DNA of 64,000 nt from Mesorhizobium sp. 131-2-1 (GTDB lineage Bacteria; Pseudomonadota; Alphaproteobacteria; Rhizobiales; Rhizobiaceae), in the NCBI RefSeq assembly GCF_016756535.1, contig NZ_AP023247.1:6448501-6512500 (forward strand), given 5' to 3'. A program made the position numbers and the translations under genes. Shown one piece after another: positions 20,986 to 30,618 of the stretch (its first letter is position 1; every line of letters begins with the position of its first letter). The notes under the pieces were generated by a model, which ran no database searches, had not been told where the DNA came from, and saw only the letters and a program-made list of their open reading frames with translations.

Positions 20986-22380
20986 CTACTTACCGCCCAC
21001 TAGCAGCTCAAATAGCGGCGCCAAAGTGGGCTGCTTGTCAAGCTCGCGGATGAAGTCCCCTATCAAACCGAGTTGCTGCTTGGAGAACGGCAGCATCGAC
21101 ATTTCGCCGCAATGCCTGAGTTTCCGGATGCCATCATCGAGCGAAGCTGGGTTTTCCGGATGTCCGAACGGCTCGTCCACACGAATAAAATGTTCTGACC
21201 CGCTCTTTAGCCTTACTTTAACCTTTGTCGGCGAATTGCCATACTGGCTGTGAGTTCGTTCGATCTCTGGATCAACTTCGACCTGGGTAACGGCCATAAT
21301 TCGACGCACGGCCGGATCCTGGAGCGCTTCGGGACGGAAATCGCGAATTCCGACTTGGCCGCGCTGCGCCGCGACAGAGATGGCGTAAGGCAGGCTGGAA
21401 CGCGCTACAACCGGGTCCTTTGGATCCCACTTTTGGTCGCGCGGCTGGGCCACAGCACTCTCAGCGCGACGATTCAACCCGAGCTCAATTGAAACAATAT
21501 CCTCGCCCGTGAAGTTGTGCTTCTTGCGCAGTTGCAGCAGTCCGTCGATCCCGAAATGATTACCCCTGCAAGACGGCCAGGGTTTGAAGCTCATGGAAGC
21601 GTTCACATAATCGTGGCCCAGTTTGTCTATAAGCATATCGAGATTGAACTCTGGTTCGAAGGCCTTGTAGAAACCAGACTTCCCAAAGAACGGTTCCCGC
21701 GGGCCATTGAAGCCCACCATAGCTGATAACGCCGACTCAATCCCCGAGCGGGCCCTCAAACCCTGCTGCAGCGCTATAGTATGGGCACCTTCTTCATACA
21801 TCTGGTATTCGCCCGCAGCATGGGCGTAAGCGATTCCGAACGCATTTCGGGTTTTCTCTTCGTTGAGCCGTAACAACTTGGTACTAACTGCGGCCCCGCC
21901 CCAGACCGAGACCATATTGTCGCGGCCCGTATTTGAAGAATATGTGGTAACGCTACGCGCGAGACGCACGTGCAGATCGATAGCTGTTGCGACCGCAGTC
22001 AGCAATTCTCTTCCGGTGATAGATGGGTCCCTTTCGGCCAGTGCCAGGGCCGGCGGGATATCATATGAGCTTGCGTGGCAACCGTTAATACAAATCTCAT
22101 ACGTCTCGTCAAAATCAGGGGCTCTGACCGTAGTCGCATTAACAAGGACTGCCAAGCTGGAAGGAAGCTTCTCTCCGGAAACCCAAACGGTGCATTCTGG
22201 CTTGCCGCCGGACAATGCGCCCAGTTGGCGCGCAGTGTGCGAGATCGGATCATTCGATCCGCCGATCGCGCACGCAATAGTGTCCAGAATTGAGAGCTTC
22301 GCACGTTCTATTGCTTTCTGAGGTATCCTTTCGAAACCGGAATCGAGGACGTGCTTAATGATTTGCGTCGTTACATCCAT
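20986..22380 (-). CDS. MmgE/PrpD family protein, copy 2
   Basis: A 464-aa protein closely related along its length to the product at 260-1657 (shared stretches include GLRARSG, SALSAMVGFNGPREPFFGK and LFELLVGGK versus LFKLLVGGK). ATG at 22380 follows GGAGGT with the same TTGGC spacing as copy 1, so leader and gene were duplicated together. Family features such as AFGIAYAHAAG and CINGCHASSYDIPPALALAERDP are intact. Two differing residues next to the shared CINGCHAS block (APDFDETYE versus AIDFDDTYE) could alter substrate choice. Reaction unknown; likely dehydratase, decarboxylase or epimerase on a carboxylic acid. Confidence 0.88.
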   Translation of the reverse strand: MDVTTQIIKHVLDSGFERIPQKAIERAKLSILDTIACAIGGSNDPISHTARQLGALSGGKPECTVWVSGEKLPSSLAVLVNATTVRAPDFDETYEICINGCHASSYDIPPALALAERDPSITGRELLTAVATAIDLHVRLARSVTTYSSNTGRDNMVSVWGGAAVSTKLLRLNEEKTRNAFGIAYAHAAGEYQMYEEGAHTIALQQGLRARSGIESALSAMVGFNGPREPFFGKSGFYKAFEPEFNLDMLIDKLGHDYVNASMSFKPWPSCRGNHFGIDGLLQLRKKHNFTGEDIVSIELGLNRRAESAVAQPRDQKWDPKDPVVARSSLPYAISVAAQRGQVGIRDFRPEALQDPAVRRIMAVTQVEVDPEIERTHSQYGNSPTKVKVRLKSGSEHFIRVDEPFGHPENPASLDDGIRKLRHCGEMSMLPFSKQQLGLIGDFIRELDKQPTLAPLFELLVGGK

Positions 22381-22934
22381 TGCCAAACCTCCAAGCGAAA
22401 TGTGCCGTGCGGCGGCCTGAGGTAAAAGATGTTGACTCTTTTTCGTGACTGACCTCAGACTGGCCGGACTATACCATTGCCGGCGGTGCTCGATTGCGAA
22501 AGTTCTGTGAAGTTAATTTAAGTTGAGATGATTTACTCGACAGAATTGTACGGCTGTCGATCTGACCCTACCGGGACGCTCCGCAGGAACCTCATGGCCC
22601 CGGCTGATTTCCGAAGGTGGAGATCGTCGCGCTCGCGCTGTTTTCCGGGCTCGCAGGCGTTGCGACGACATGGGTTGTGAGCGGTGATCTGCGCATCGTG
22701 GTTCGCTTCGTCCTGTTCGACGAACGCCCGCGGCGCTTTGCGGATGCCGAGGCATTGGCGGATGGGTGGTGGGGCCATTGGCGTCGCCCTAAGCTCCACT
22801 GGACGGGCGCTTGCGTGAGGTGCAGCGGCAGTTGGATGCTGGGAGGGTGCGTGCGCCGTCCAGTGGTTGGCGGCAAGACAGCGCCCCGCGGAATCTAAGT
22901 GACATCCTGCCGGGTTAGTTGAGCGCGAGGCTTT
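22381..22934. other. Gap with IS3 right-hand flank
   Basis: The first 120 bp form the leader of PrpD copy 2. From about 22550 onward the sequence is GC-rich and continues from the IS3 relic; no frame has a recognised function. Confidence 0.35.
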
Positions 22935-22991
22935 GCGATTTTGCTGCGGCGTCGGGAGGGCGTAGCCCGACCAGAGCTGCAGCAAAATCGC
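22935..22991. repeat. Hairpin with conserved SGYALP core
   Basis: Outer arms GCGATTTTGCTGC and GCAGCAAAATCGC pair perfectly (13 bp). The interior contains GGGAGGGCGTAGCCCGACC, nearly identical to the interior of the hairpin at 35936-35992, although the outer arms differ completely. On the minus strand the core reads SGYALP in one frame. Confidence 0.8.
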
Positions 22992-23750
22992 GCGGCGACG
23001 AAATGCGGCCGTCGCCATCGCTTGCGCGCCGAAATAGGCCTCGTCGGGCGAGCCCGTCAAGGTTCGAATGCGGGCGCCCTCCATTATAGAAGGCGAGATA
23101 CCGGGTGATCGCCGTGCGGGCCTAGGACACGCTGTCGTAGGCGCGCAGATGACCTCCTCGTATTTGATCGTGCGCCACAGCCGCCCGACGAAGACGTTGT
23201 CGCGCCAGGCACCTTTGCCATGCATGCTGATGGACACGCTCGCCGCCGTCAGCACGCCTGTGAACTCGAGGCTGGTGAACTGGCTGCCCTGGTCCGTGTT
23301 GAAGATCTCGGGTCGGCCATGTCTGGCCAGGGCCTCCTCGAGCGCTTCGACGCAAAACGCCGCCTCCATCGTGATTGAGACCCGATGGGCCAGCACCCGC
23401 CGCTGAACACGTCGACGACGGCCGCCACATAGACGAAGCCGCGCCGCATCGGGATGTAGCTGACGTCCACCGTCCAGACATGGTTAGGCCGTGCGATCTT
23501 CCTTCCGCGCAGCAGATACGGGTAAATTTTGTGGCCCGCAGCTGGCTTGCTCTTGTTCGGGCGCCGATAGATCGCAGAAATCCCCATGCGCTTCATTAGC
23601 GTCTCGACATGGCGGCGGCCGACCACGACACCGGCTCGCCGCAGCAGCGCCCGAAGCATCTGCGCCCCGGCGAAGGGGTAGTCGAGATGCGACTCGTCGA
23701 GCCGGCGCATCAGCGCTAGCAGGCTTCTCTGATTGGGGTCGATGAGGTCA
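22992..23750 (-). pseudogene. IS3 family orfB transposase, frameshifted
   Basis: The gene is split by at least two frameshifts (near 23390 and 23150). Recognisable parts in order are HLDYPFAGAQMLRALLRRAG, GISAIYRRPNKSKPAAGHKI, the catalytic segment NHVWTVDVSYIPMRRGFVYV, FNTDQGSQFTS, and WRDNVFVGRLWRTIKYEEV with the final Glu. The first frame is fused at its N-terminus to the remains of a GntR-type regulator, showing that the element inserted into that gene. orfA is not seen. Confidence 0.85.
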
Positions 23751-24239
23751 AGCTTTTCCATGTGACGCCCGATTGCCGCGACGAACGAAACTGTCTCGAC
23801 AGCTACGACCTCGTCGTCGATCGTGCGCAGGCGCTCGATCGTCAAGACGCTCTCATCGGTCGGCACGTTAAGTGCGGCTGTAACGGCGTCAGCGCGACGC
23901 CAGCCGACCGTCAAATGCCTGTACCCGGCCGGAATCCACGCGCTACCGTTTCGTCCGAAAATCCTGAAAAAGGGAGCAAGTCCCGGCGAATGTGACGCTT
24001 GGCAACGAACGCCCCTTGCCAGCGCGTCGATAAAGCAAGCCTTCACCGACAAGGGCAAGCTCCGCCTGTCGCACAGTGCTGCTGCTGAGCTCGTGCTGCT
24101 TCATTAGATCCGCCTCGGTCGGGAGTTGATCGCCAGCACTGAAGACGCCACTCTCGATCTGAGACCGAATGATATCCGCGAGCTGAATATGAAGTGGAGT
24201 TCTACCGGGCCGAATCTTGCGAATATTGCATTCTTGCAA
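23751..24239 (-). pseudogene. GntR/UTRA family regulator, interrupted by IS3
   Basis: The N-terminal winged HTH is clear (PLHIQLADIIRSQIESGVFSAGDQLPTEADLMKQHELSSSTVRQAELALVGEGLLYRRAGKG). A frame change near 23950 follows, then the first half of a UTRA effector domain (DESVLTIERLRTIDDEVVAVETVSF) which stops where IS3 sequence begins. The effector domain is thus truncated and the regulator presumably inactive. It would have controlled a neighbour, perhaps PrpD copy 2 or the oxygenase. Confidence 0.82.
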
Positions 24240-24281
24240 GAAATAATCTAGCGTGTGACTTAGAGGACTCTTGGGGGTGGA

Positions 24282-24791
24282 TCATGCCTTGGTTGAAGAT
24301 ACCGCTCTGGGCGATCTAGCCATAGCCGAACTCCGGCTTCCCGCGCAGCCCGCCGACACCGTCGGCAGGCCAGACCCTGGCCAAAGGTTGTGCAGCATTC
24401 TTGGAGTGGCGGCCTTGGCACGCTCGACTTCTGCTGTGGTCAAACGGTCGATAAATTGGCCCAGCACTAAGCGGGCAACCACTTCCGGATCGACCGCCGG
24501 GTCTCGCTGGACGCCGGAGTGGATCCGTTCGAGAAATGAATTCCGGTTTCTGACTTTGGCGCGGCCGTCGGGATTCCAACCCTCGTAGTAAAAGCCGCGA
24601 AGCAAAGCTGGCAAGCGAGCGCCCATATAAACAGCGTGCTCGCAATCCAAGCAGTCGCGCAGAGCGTGCAGCGTCGCAATCAGAGCTTGGTAGACCCGCT
24701 CGCGATCATCCCATCCAAGCCTCCACATCAGATCGCTGATCCAATTCTGTGTTACTTCTAATGCGTTGTTGAAATCATGCCTCGCGCACAT
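24282..24791 (-). CDS. DUF2267 domain protein
   Basis: The product, up to 169 aa, matches the DUF2267 family over about 135 residues: NWISDLMWRLGWDDRERVYQALIATLHALRDCL, MGARLPALLRGFYYEGWNP, FLERIHSGV, then FIDRLTTAEVERAKAATPRMLHNLWP. The last 30 residues after LWP do not fit and may be a run-on into foreign sequence, so the C-terminus is probably damaged. DUF2267 proteins are small helical proteins of unknown function. Confidence 0.78.
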   Translation of the reverse strand: MCARHDFNNALEVTQNWISDLMWRLGWDDRERVYQALIATLHALRDCLDCEHAVYMGARLPALLRGFYYEGWNPDGRAKVRNRNSFLERIHSGVQRDPAVDPEVVARLVLGQFIDRLTTAEVERAKAATPRMLHNLWPGSGLPTVSAGCAGSRSSAMARSPRAVSSTKA

Positions 24792-25332
24792 TAGCTTTTC
24801 TCATGTCGTTGAAGGTTGTCAGGATCTCGGAATGAGCCTCATCGGCGCGGAGGTTGACCTGGTCAGCGACTAGCGCTGGGAAGAAGAGGACTACAAAAAA
24901 TAGGCTTCAGTCCGCGGCGAGCGAGCGATGCCTGACATATGGCCCCCTTGGAAAAGCGGCCTTCCGGTAGCGAAGTAGTTCCAGAGGCAAAGCTGGAGTT
25001 CAGGGTTTGACGAACATACTAACCGGAGCGCTCGCGAGTGCTCGTGCGGGCACGGTTCGATCCAGACAAAACAAACACTCCCTTTGGTTCTGATTTTCTT
25101 GTTCCATCCGGATTAATCGCCCAGTTCCGCGTCAGAAATCCTCGCCTCAGCGCAGCGCTTGGATCTTGTTTGGTGCAATCTAAACAATTTGGCAGTCCCA
25201 GCGTGCCTCATTCCAGGGGTCTAGATGTCGCCGCGTTTACGCGACGGCCGCACTCGCAGTTCTTCTAGGGGATCACGTCAGCGTGTGCTACGTCGTGGCC
25301 GCAGTTTGTTCACGCTTCATCAAGCCGAACGC
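24792..25332. other. Gap without supported gene
   Basis: About 540 bp. ATCTAAACAATTTGG at 25178 faintly resembles part of a nod box, but the spacing and remaining elements are missing. Nothing else is recognised. Confidence 0.35.
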
Positions 25333-26265
25333 CTACTGCAACTCACGCGCGCGCCCGGCCCCATTCCCCTTTTCCCATATTGACTCGTAGTTTCGCAGCA
25401 TCATCTCCGCGACACCAAAGGTGTGATTGCCTTGCCGCGAAGCCAGGCGAGCGTCGATGTCGGGATATATAAAGAAGGGCAGGGAAATTCGTTCGGCCGG
25501 TCCACTGTGCACCACTTGATGCGGCGTACTCTTGAACCGGTTATCGCTCAAGACCTGAAGCATGTCGCCCAGATTGACCACGAGACTGTCGGGGAGGCTA
25601 GGCGCCGGTATCCAACGCCCGTGGAACCACACCTGCAAGGAGCGAGTAGGGAGTTCCTCCTGGAGTAGGAGCGTGAAGAAACCATTGTCGGTATGCTTAG
25701 CGGCCGCCCCGCCAGTAGACGGGTATCGGATCACGCGTTGCAGAACCGTCGGCGGGCTGAAATGACGTCGGAACCAGCCTTTTTCCATATCGAGCAGGTC
25801 GGCCAGCGCGTTCCCGAGCTGCGGCACAACCCCATTGAGCACGGTAGCCTGCAAAGCAAGCAAGCTTCGCGCGAAACCAGGAGCCAAGGCATCATCCGGA
25901 AGGCGTGTGCGTCCGGCGAACGGACGCCGGTCGTTTTCATTCTCGATTCCGAGGTCGAACATTTCCTTTGGATCCGGGCCAGCCTCGGGATGTAGCATTT
26001 CACCGTGCAACGGACTGTACCCACGGGCGGTGGTGGGGTGGACGTCTTGGAAGGCGTGACCATAGCGTTCCTTGGTAGCCAGTGGCAACGCGAAGAAACG
26101 GTGGGAAGCCTCGATCGCTTCTGCGATCTGTTCCTTCGGGATTCCGTGCTCGACTAGGTAGAAGAACCCGTACTCCTCGCAGGCCGTGCGTAAGCACTGT
26201 TGCTCTTCACGTCGCGTTGCATCGGATGAGAGTTTCGCCAATGAGATTCGCGGTAGCGTAGTCAT
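25333..26265 (-). CDS. Isopenicillin N synthase-like 2OG-Fe(II) oxygenase
   Basis: A 310-aa non-haem iron oxygenase. It has the N-terminal DIOX_N domain (LPRISLAKLSSDATRREEQQCLRTACEEYGFFYLVEHGIP) and the jelly-roll core with metal ligands His and Asp in KHTDNGFFTLL, the distal His in TPHQVVHSG, and the 2-oxoglutarate-binding Arg-x-Ser in ERIS. All ligands are present, so it should be active. ATG follows AAAGGAG. The fold hydroxylates or desaturates small molecules; the substrate is unknown. It is followed by nothing on its strand until the DUF2267 gene. Confidence 0.92.
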   Translation of the reverse strand: MTTLPRISLAKLSSDATRREEQQCLRTACEEYGFFYLVEHGIPKEQIAEAIEASHRFFALPLATKERYGHAFQDVHPTTARGYSPLHGEMLHPEAGPDPKEMFDLGIENENDRRPFAGRTRLPDDALAPGFARSLLALQATVLNGVVPQLGNALADLLDMEKGWFRRHFSPPTVLQRVIRYPSTGGAAAKHTDNGFFTLLLQEELPTRSLQVWFHGRWIPAPSLPDSLVVNLGDMLQVLSDNRFKSTPHQVVHSGPAERISLPFFIYPDIDARLASRQGNHTFGVAEMMLRNYESIWEKGNGAGRARELQ

Positions 26266-26812
26266 AGTCGCTCCTTTGTCGGCGCCGTGCCCATGTGGGG
26301 CTGTCTAAGTCAAATCTTCTGCTGCATACACGAATTTATTCTCTATCGAAGTGAATCTCCCATATAATACCAGAATCGGCAACAGGAAATATATTAATAT
26401 TATGGCGGCCTTACTGTCACATTTATTTAACAGTCCTTTAATATCCATGACATGCAATTCTGTGGCCCATTGACTACAAGTGGGCAACAAGCCCTTTCCG
26501 GCAGTGGCAAAAGGCTGTTCTACGACATGAGCGAAGATCTGCCCAACGTTCACGCTGGCCGCGGTCTGGACGTCGTGGACGCAGAGTATCGCGCTTTGCG
26601 ATCTCGACGCAGACGAGTGCCCGCCAGGACCGCCACGCTTCAGGGGGTTAGCAACGCGGAATACCAAGCATAAGTATGTATGTTATGGGGACGGGAGTGA
26701 AAGCGGCGCCAATTTCCACCTCTTCGGGAATTGTTTGGCATTTGGCAGTTCGTCAGCCCCGACCAACTTGGCGAAAGACGAATCCCGCCAAGCCCTCATC
26801 GATGAAGTTTGA
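26266..26812. other. AT-rich gap between oxygenase and GMC gene
   Basis: About 550 bp with no supported gene; 26320-26450 is noticeably AT-rich. It probably holds the promoter of the oxygenase gene. Confidence 0.4.
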
Positions 26813-28513
26813 TCACCCCTTCGCTGGCCATTCCCTGCCTTCTTTCAAAATGGCATCAGCCATCTTCTCAGCCACCATGATTGTTGGAATGTTTGTATTG
26901 GCGCGGGGGCAGAATGGCATCACAGAAGCGTCGGCAATCCTCAAGCCCGAAACGCCACGAACCCGGCCCGACGGGTCGGTCACCGCAACAGGGTCCGAGG
27001 CTGGCCCTATCCTGCAACTCGACGTCGGATGCCAATTGCCGGTCACGTTCTGTCGGACAAACCGATCCAGATGCTCCTCGTTGTCGATCAGATCTGAAAT
27101 GCTCCGTCCATTGGTGATGACATGCCTAATGAGGGCGCGGCGCAAGCGCGGAGAACTGTCCATGAGCAGAGCCAGCACCGACGTAAGCCCGTAATTAATG
27201 CAATTTACCTTGCTAACCCGCTTCGCTCGCGTATTCCAAGCTGACGGGAACGGGTCGAGCCCCACCCCCGAAAGGGAATCTTGCAGCAGAAGGCGGGCCA
27301 CGAAACGGAATCCCTGCTTCAGTCGCTCGGCATCCCGCTGGTCGCTCAACCAGTTGAAATCTACCTCCGGCTCAACGGCATGAGAGCGATCCTTGAGGAC
27401 GATGGTTCCTGCTGAATAAGTACGGTTGACCCACACGTACAGGGAGCCGAGGCGCTTTCCGAGCGGGTGCCAGGCCGACTTGGCAACCGCCGATACCGCC
27501 ATGTCTGTCGAAGGACACCTATTGTAGCCCGACGAGTAACGGGCATGCATCTGAATGTGCCCGCTAACATTGGGTGCCATGCGATCGCCCCGTTTCAAAT
27601 ACGCCGAAACGGCGATCCCTGGATGTTCTTGAAGATTCTGGCCCACACCTCTTACATCTGCAACCACCGGAATACCGAGCTTTGTCAGTTGCTCGGCCGG
27701 GCCGATCCCGGAGCGCAACAATATGGCGGGCGAGTGGATGGCTCCGGCGCAGAGGATCACCGTCGAGGCGCGAAACGACGGCCGTCCGAACTTGTTTTCC
27801 GTCTCGACGCCAGTTATGGCGCATCCTGAAAAGGCCAGCCGCACAACCGTCGTTTCGGGCAGAATTGTCAAATTGCGTCGACGGCGGACACTCTCGGACA
27901 AGTAAGCCATCGCGGCGGAAACGCGATGCCCATTTCGATTCGTCAAGGGAACAACCGAGTATCCATCACCAAATTCACCGTTGAAGTCTGGCCTGAAATG
28001 AAGACCCTCATTTTCATACGCTCTAGACACCGCCCGGATAAAGCCGGACCAATCTGATCGCCGCACCCGTCTTATCGGCAGTGGACCAGCCTTGCCGTGA
28101 AATTCGCCGCCGAAATCTAGATCGCATTCGAGGCGACGGAAGTACGGTAGAACCTCCTTCCAACTCCAGCCAGCTGCACCGCTCGAGGCCCAGTCATCGT
28201 AGTCTTCGGGACCACCGCGGTTGGCCACCTGGGCATTGATGCTGGAGCCGCCCCCCATGACCCGGGCCTGCTCGTAGTGAATGGGCTTGCGGCCATCTCG
28301 AACCGTGGTCGCGTTGAGTGAAGGCCATTGATAATCAGGATTGAAGTAAGCACGTGTTGGATTGCCGTCCAGGATGTCATGAGGCACGGCATTCGGGGGC
28401 GTATCAGGACCGGCCTCGATAAGCAGTACGCGAGGCCCTTCGGCGGAGAGCCTGCTCGCCATGACGGATCCAGAGGAACCGCCACCGATCACGATATAAT
28501 CGAAAACCAACAC
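26813..28513 (-). CDS. GMC family FAD-dependent oxidoreductase
   Basis: A 566-aa glucose-methanol-choline oxidoreductase. The N-terminal FAD-binding motif is DYIVIGGGSSGSVMASRLS, followed by RVLLIEAG; the second family signature lies in RVMGGGSSINAQV; GAIHSPAILLRSGIG is also typical. Active-site His is in TGNWHPTSSCRIG and the second catalytic position is an Asn in PRANTNIPTIMVAEKMAD. No ATG is available at the N-terminus: translation probably starts at GTG 28513 or TTG 28510 behind GGGAGGG. It oxidises an alcohol or related substrate; identity unknown. Confidence 0.92.
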   Translation of the reverse strand: MLVFDYIVIGGGSSGSVMASRLSAEGPRVLLIEAGPDTPPNAVPHDILDGNPTRAYFNPDYQWPSLNATTVRDGRKPIHYEQARVMGGGSSINAQVANRGGPEDYDDWASSGAAGWSWKEVLPYFRRLECDLDFGGEFHGKAGPLPIRRVRRSDWSGFIRAVSRAYENEGLHFRPDFNGEFGDGYSVVPLTNRNGHRVSAAMAYLSESVRRRRNLTILPETTVVRLAFSGCAITGVETENKFGRPSFRASTVILCAGAIHSPAILLRSGIGPAEQLTKLGIPVVADVRGVGQNLQEHPGIAVSAYLKRGDRMAPNVSGHIQMHARYSSGYNRCPSTDMAVSAVAKSAWHPLGKRLGSLYVWVNRTYSAGTIVLKDRSHAVEPEVDFNWLSDQRDAERLKQGFRFVARLLLQDSLSGVGLDPFPSAWNTRAKRVSKVNCINYGLTSVLALLMDSSPRLRRALIRHVITNGRSISDLIDNEEHLDRFVRQNVTGNWHPTSSCRIGPASDPVAVTDPSGRVRGVSGLRIADASVMPFCPRANTNIPTIMVAEKMADAILKEGREWPAKG

Positions 28514-28877
28514 AACCCTCCCACCATCGTATGATGCTTAGACGAGGGAAAAGAGGCACTGTCAGCGCTCCCCAGCAAAGGGACCACTCGTCAAGCAGCA
28601 AATATATTTGCTGCTGCCGGGAAATCCACACTACACCCTAGTAGTTGGTGAGATGCCGAGAATCAGTTAAGATGAAGAAACATGGAGCGAACGTCCCTAG
28701 GGTGGCGTGATGCGCGGATCGCGTAGGCGACTCCTTCTGAGAGCCGTAACTTTCATTCAACCTCTAGGATAAGGGGCCGCAATGAGCTTCAGCGCCGACC
28801 CAGCGGTCCGCTCCTGTCGCCTAGTACGAAGAGGTTCCGTCAGGTCAGCCGCGATCTTGCCGGGCATCGGGACGTAT
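28514..28877. other. Gap before IS21 element
   Basis: About 360 bp with no supported gene. The IS21 element to the right begins after GTAT at 28874-28877. Confidence 0.4.
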
Positions 28878-29010
28878 GTGCGGATTCCGAGATCATCGCG
28901 CGCACCGTTCCGATTTGATCGCGCGCGGCATTCCGAAGTGATGGCGCGCAGCATTCCGAGAATTACCCGCGCGGGATTCCGACACGATCGCGCGCAGTTC
29001 GGAGTTAGGA
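28878..29010. repeat. IS21 left-end multiple terminal repeats
   Basis: Units of the form ATTCCGA...GATCGCGCGC recur about five times at roughly 28-bp spacing. The right end (about 31405-31480) carries inverted counterparts (CGCGCGATCAGATCGGAA and similar). IS21 transposases bind such tandem sites. Confidence 0.85.
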
Positions 29011-29060
29011 GAACCTGATCCTTGGGGCATGTTCCGGTCGGGCAACGACCGGAGGAATGG

Positions 29061-30608
29061 ATGCCGACGAGGAGGGTTAGGATGCGCCACGTGCGCGAGA
29101 TTTTACGTCTGAGCTTGGAAGCGGGGCTATCGACGCGGATGGCTGGCGAGCGTGCCGGGGTCGGGCCGACGACGGTCCGGGATATGCTGAAGCGGTTTGC
29201 ACGCTCCGGGCTGAACTGGCCGGTCCCGGCCGAGATGAGCGATGCCGACCTGGAAGCTTGCCTATACGGCTTACCTGGGATGAAGCCCGGCCGGCGCAAA
29301 CAGCCGGAACCGGACTGGTCGGCGGTAGCACGTGAGCTGAAGCGCAAGCATGTGACGCTGCAGGTTCTGTGGGAAGAGTATGTCGCCGCCCACCCGGATG
29401 GCTATCGCTACAGCCGTTGGTGTGACCTGTTCCGGCGCTGGGAAGGCCGCCTGCCTCTGACGATGCGGCAGAGCCACGCGGGCGGTGAGAAGATGTTTGT
29501 CGATTACGCCGGCGACACGGTGCCGGTTGTAGTCGACCGCCGGACCGGTGAGGTGCGCGATGCCCATCTGTTTGTGGCGGTGCTCGGCGGATCGAGCTTG
29601 TCATTTGCCTGCGCGACGTGGACCGAGCAGTTCGCGGACTGGATCGAGGCGCACAATGGCGCCTTCGCCTTCTTCGGCGGCGTGGCCCATCTTCTGGTCC
29701 CGGACAACGCGAAGGTCGCGGTGATTAAGGCGTGTCACTTCGATCCGATGGTCAACCGCAGCTACACCGACATGGCGCGTCATTACGGCACGGCGGTGCT
29801 CCCGGCAAGACCGAGGAAGCCACGCGATAAGGCGAAAGTCGAGGCCTGTGTCGGCATTGTCGAACGCTGGGTCCTGGGCCGCTTGCGCAACCGGATCTTC
29901 TACAGCCTGGCCGAGGTGAACGCGGCGGTCGCCGAATGCATCACCGATCTCAACGACACACGGGTGCTTCGCCAGTTCAGCAAAACGCGGCGCCAGCTGT
30001 TCGAGGAGATCGACGCGCCGAACCTCAAGCCGCTGCCGGCGGAACGGTGGGTCCACGCTGAGTGGAAGCGTTGCCGAGTCGGACTCGATTATCACATCGC
30101 GATTGAGCACCACCATTACTCGGTGCCCTGGCGCTTCGCCCGCCGCGAGGTCGAGGCTCGAATTACCACACGCACCGTCGAAATCTTCCTCGATGGCGAA
30201 CGCATCGCCGCGCACATGCGTGGCAGCGGCAACGGGCGGCATACGACGATCCCCGAACATATGCCCTCGAGCCATCGGCGCTACCGTGAATGGACGCCCG
30301 TGAAGATCCGGGAGGAAGCGGCGCGGATCGGGCCGATGCTGTCGTTGCTGGTTGAAAAGATCATCGAGGATCGGCCGCATCCCGAGCAGGGTTACCGTTC
30401 ATGCCTCGGCATCATCGGGCTAGCGAAGCGCTTCGGCGCCGAACGCCTGGAAGCGGCCGCGCGGCGCGCGCTGGAGATCCAGGCGCGCAACTATCCCTCG
30501 GTCAAATCGATCCTCGAGAAGGGGCTCGACAAGGTTCCGGCGCGCGAAGCCCCGGACCACACGCCGATCTTCCACACCAACATCCGGGGCTCCGGATATT
30601 ACAACTGA
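29061..30608 (+). CDS. istA: IS21 transposase IstA
   Basis: A 515-aa IstA when started at ATG 29061, which follows GGAGGA five bases upstream; the frame is open 13 codons further. The N-terminal HTH reads VREILRLSLEAGLSTRMAGERAGVG. The DDE integrase core shows Asp in KMFVDYAGDTVPV, Asp in HLLVPDNAKVAV and Glu in KAKVEACVGIVERW. The C-terminal region (PEQGYRSCLGIIGLAKRFGAERLEAA) is characteristic of IstA. Intact. Confidence 0.95.
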   Translation: MPTRRVRMRHVREILRLSLEAGLSTRMAGERAGVGPTTVRDMLKRFARSGLNWPVPAEMSDADLEACLYGLPGMKPGRRKQPEPDWSAVARELKRKHVTLQVLWEEYVAAHPDGYRYSRWCDLFRRWEGRLPLTMRQSHAGGEKMFVDYAGDTVPVVVDRRTGEVRDAHLFVAVLGGSSLSFACATWTEQFADWIEAHNGAFAFFGGVAHLLVPDNAKVAVIKACHFDPMVNRSYTDMARHYGTAVLPARPRKPRDKAKVEACVGIVERWVLGRLRNRIFYSLAEVNAAVAECITDLNDTRVLRQFSKTRRQLFEEIDAPNLKPLPAERWVHAEWKRCRVGLDYHIAIEHHHYSVPWRFARREVEARITTRTVEIFLDGERIAAHMRGSGNGRHTTIPEHMPSSHRRYREWTPVKIREEAARIGPMLSLLVEKIIEDRPHPEQGYRSCLGIIGLAKRFGAERLEAAARRALEIQARNYPSVKSILEKGLDKVPAREAPDHTPIFHTNIRGSGYYN

Positions 30609-30618
30609 AAGGACTACA

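Noticed and set aside
22617..22898. 93-aa plus-strand frame with a hydrophobic N-terminus
   Set aside because: Lies in GC-rich IS3 flank with a competing antisense frame; no family recognised.
25170..25200. Nod-box-like sequence ATCTAAACAATTTGG
   Set aside because: Only the AAACAAT core fits; the GATG-N6-ATC spacing and the ACCAATC end are missing, and no nod gene follows.
26735..26760. GG-N10-GC pair resembling a sigma-54 promoter on the plus strand
   Set aside because: The -12 half is CAGC rather than TTGC and no plus-strand gene lies downstream.
29601..30380. 259-aa open frame on the minus strand
   Set aside because: Antisense shadow of intact istA in GC-rich DNA.
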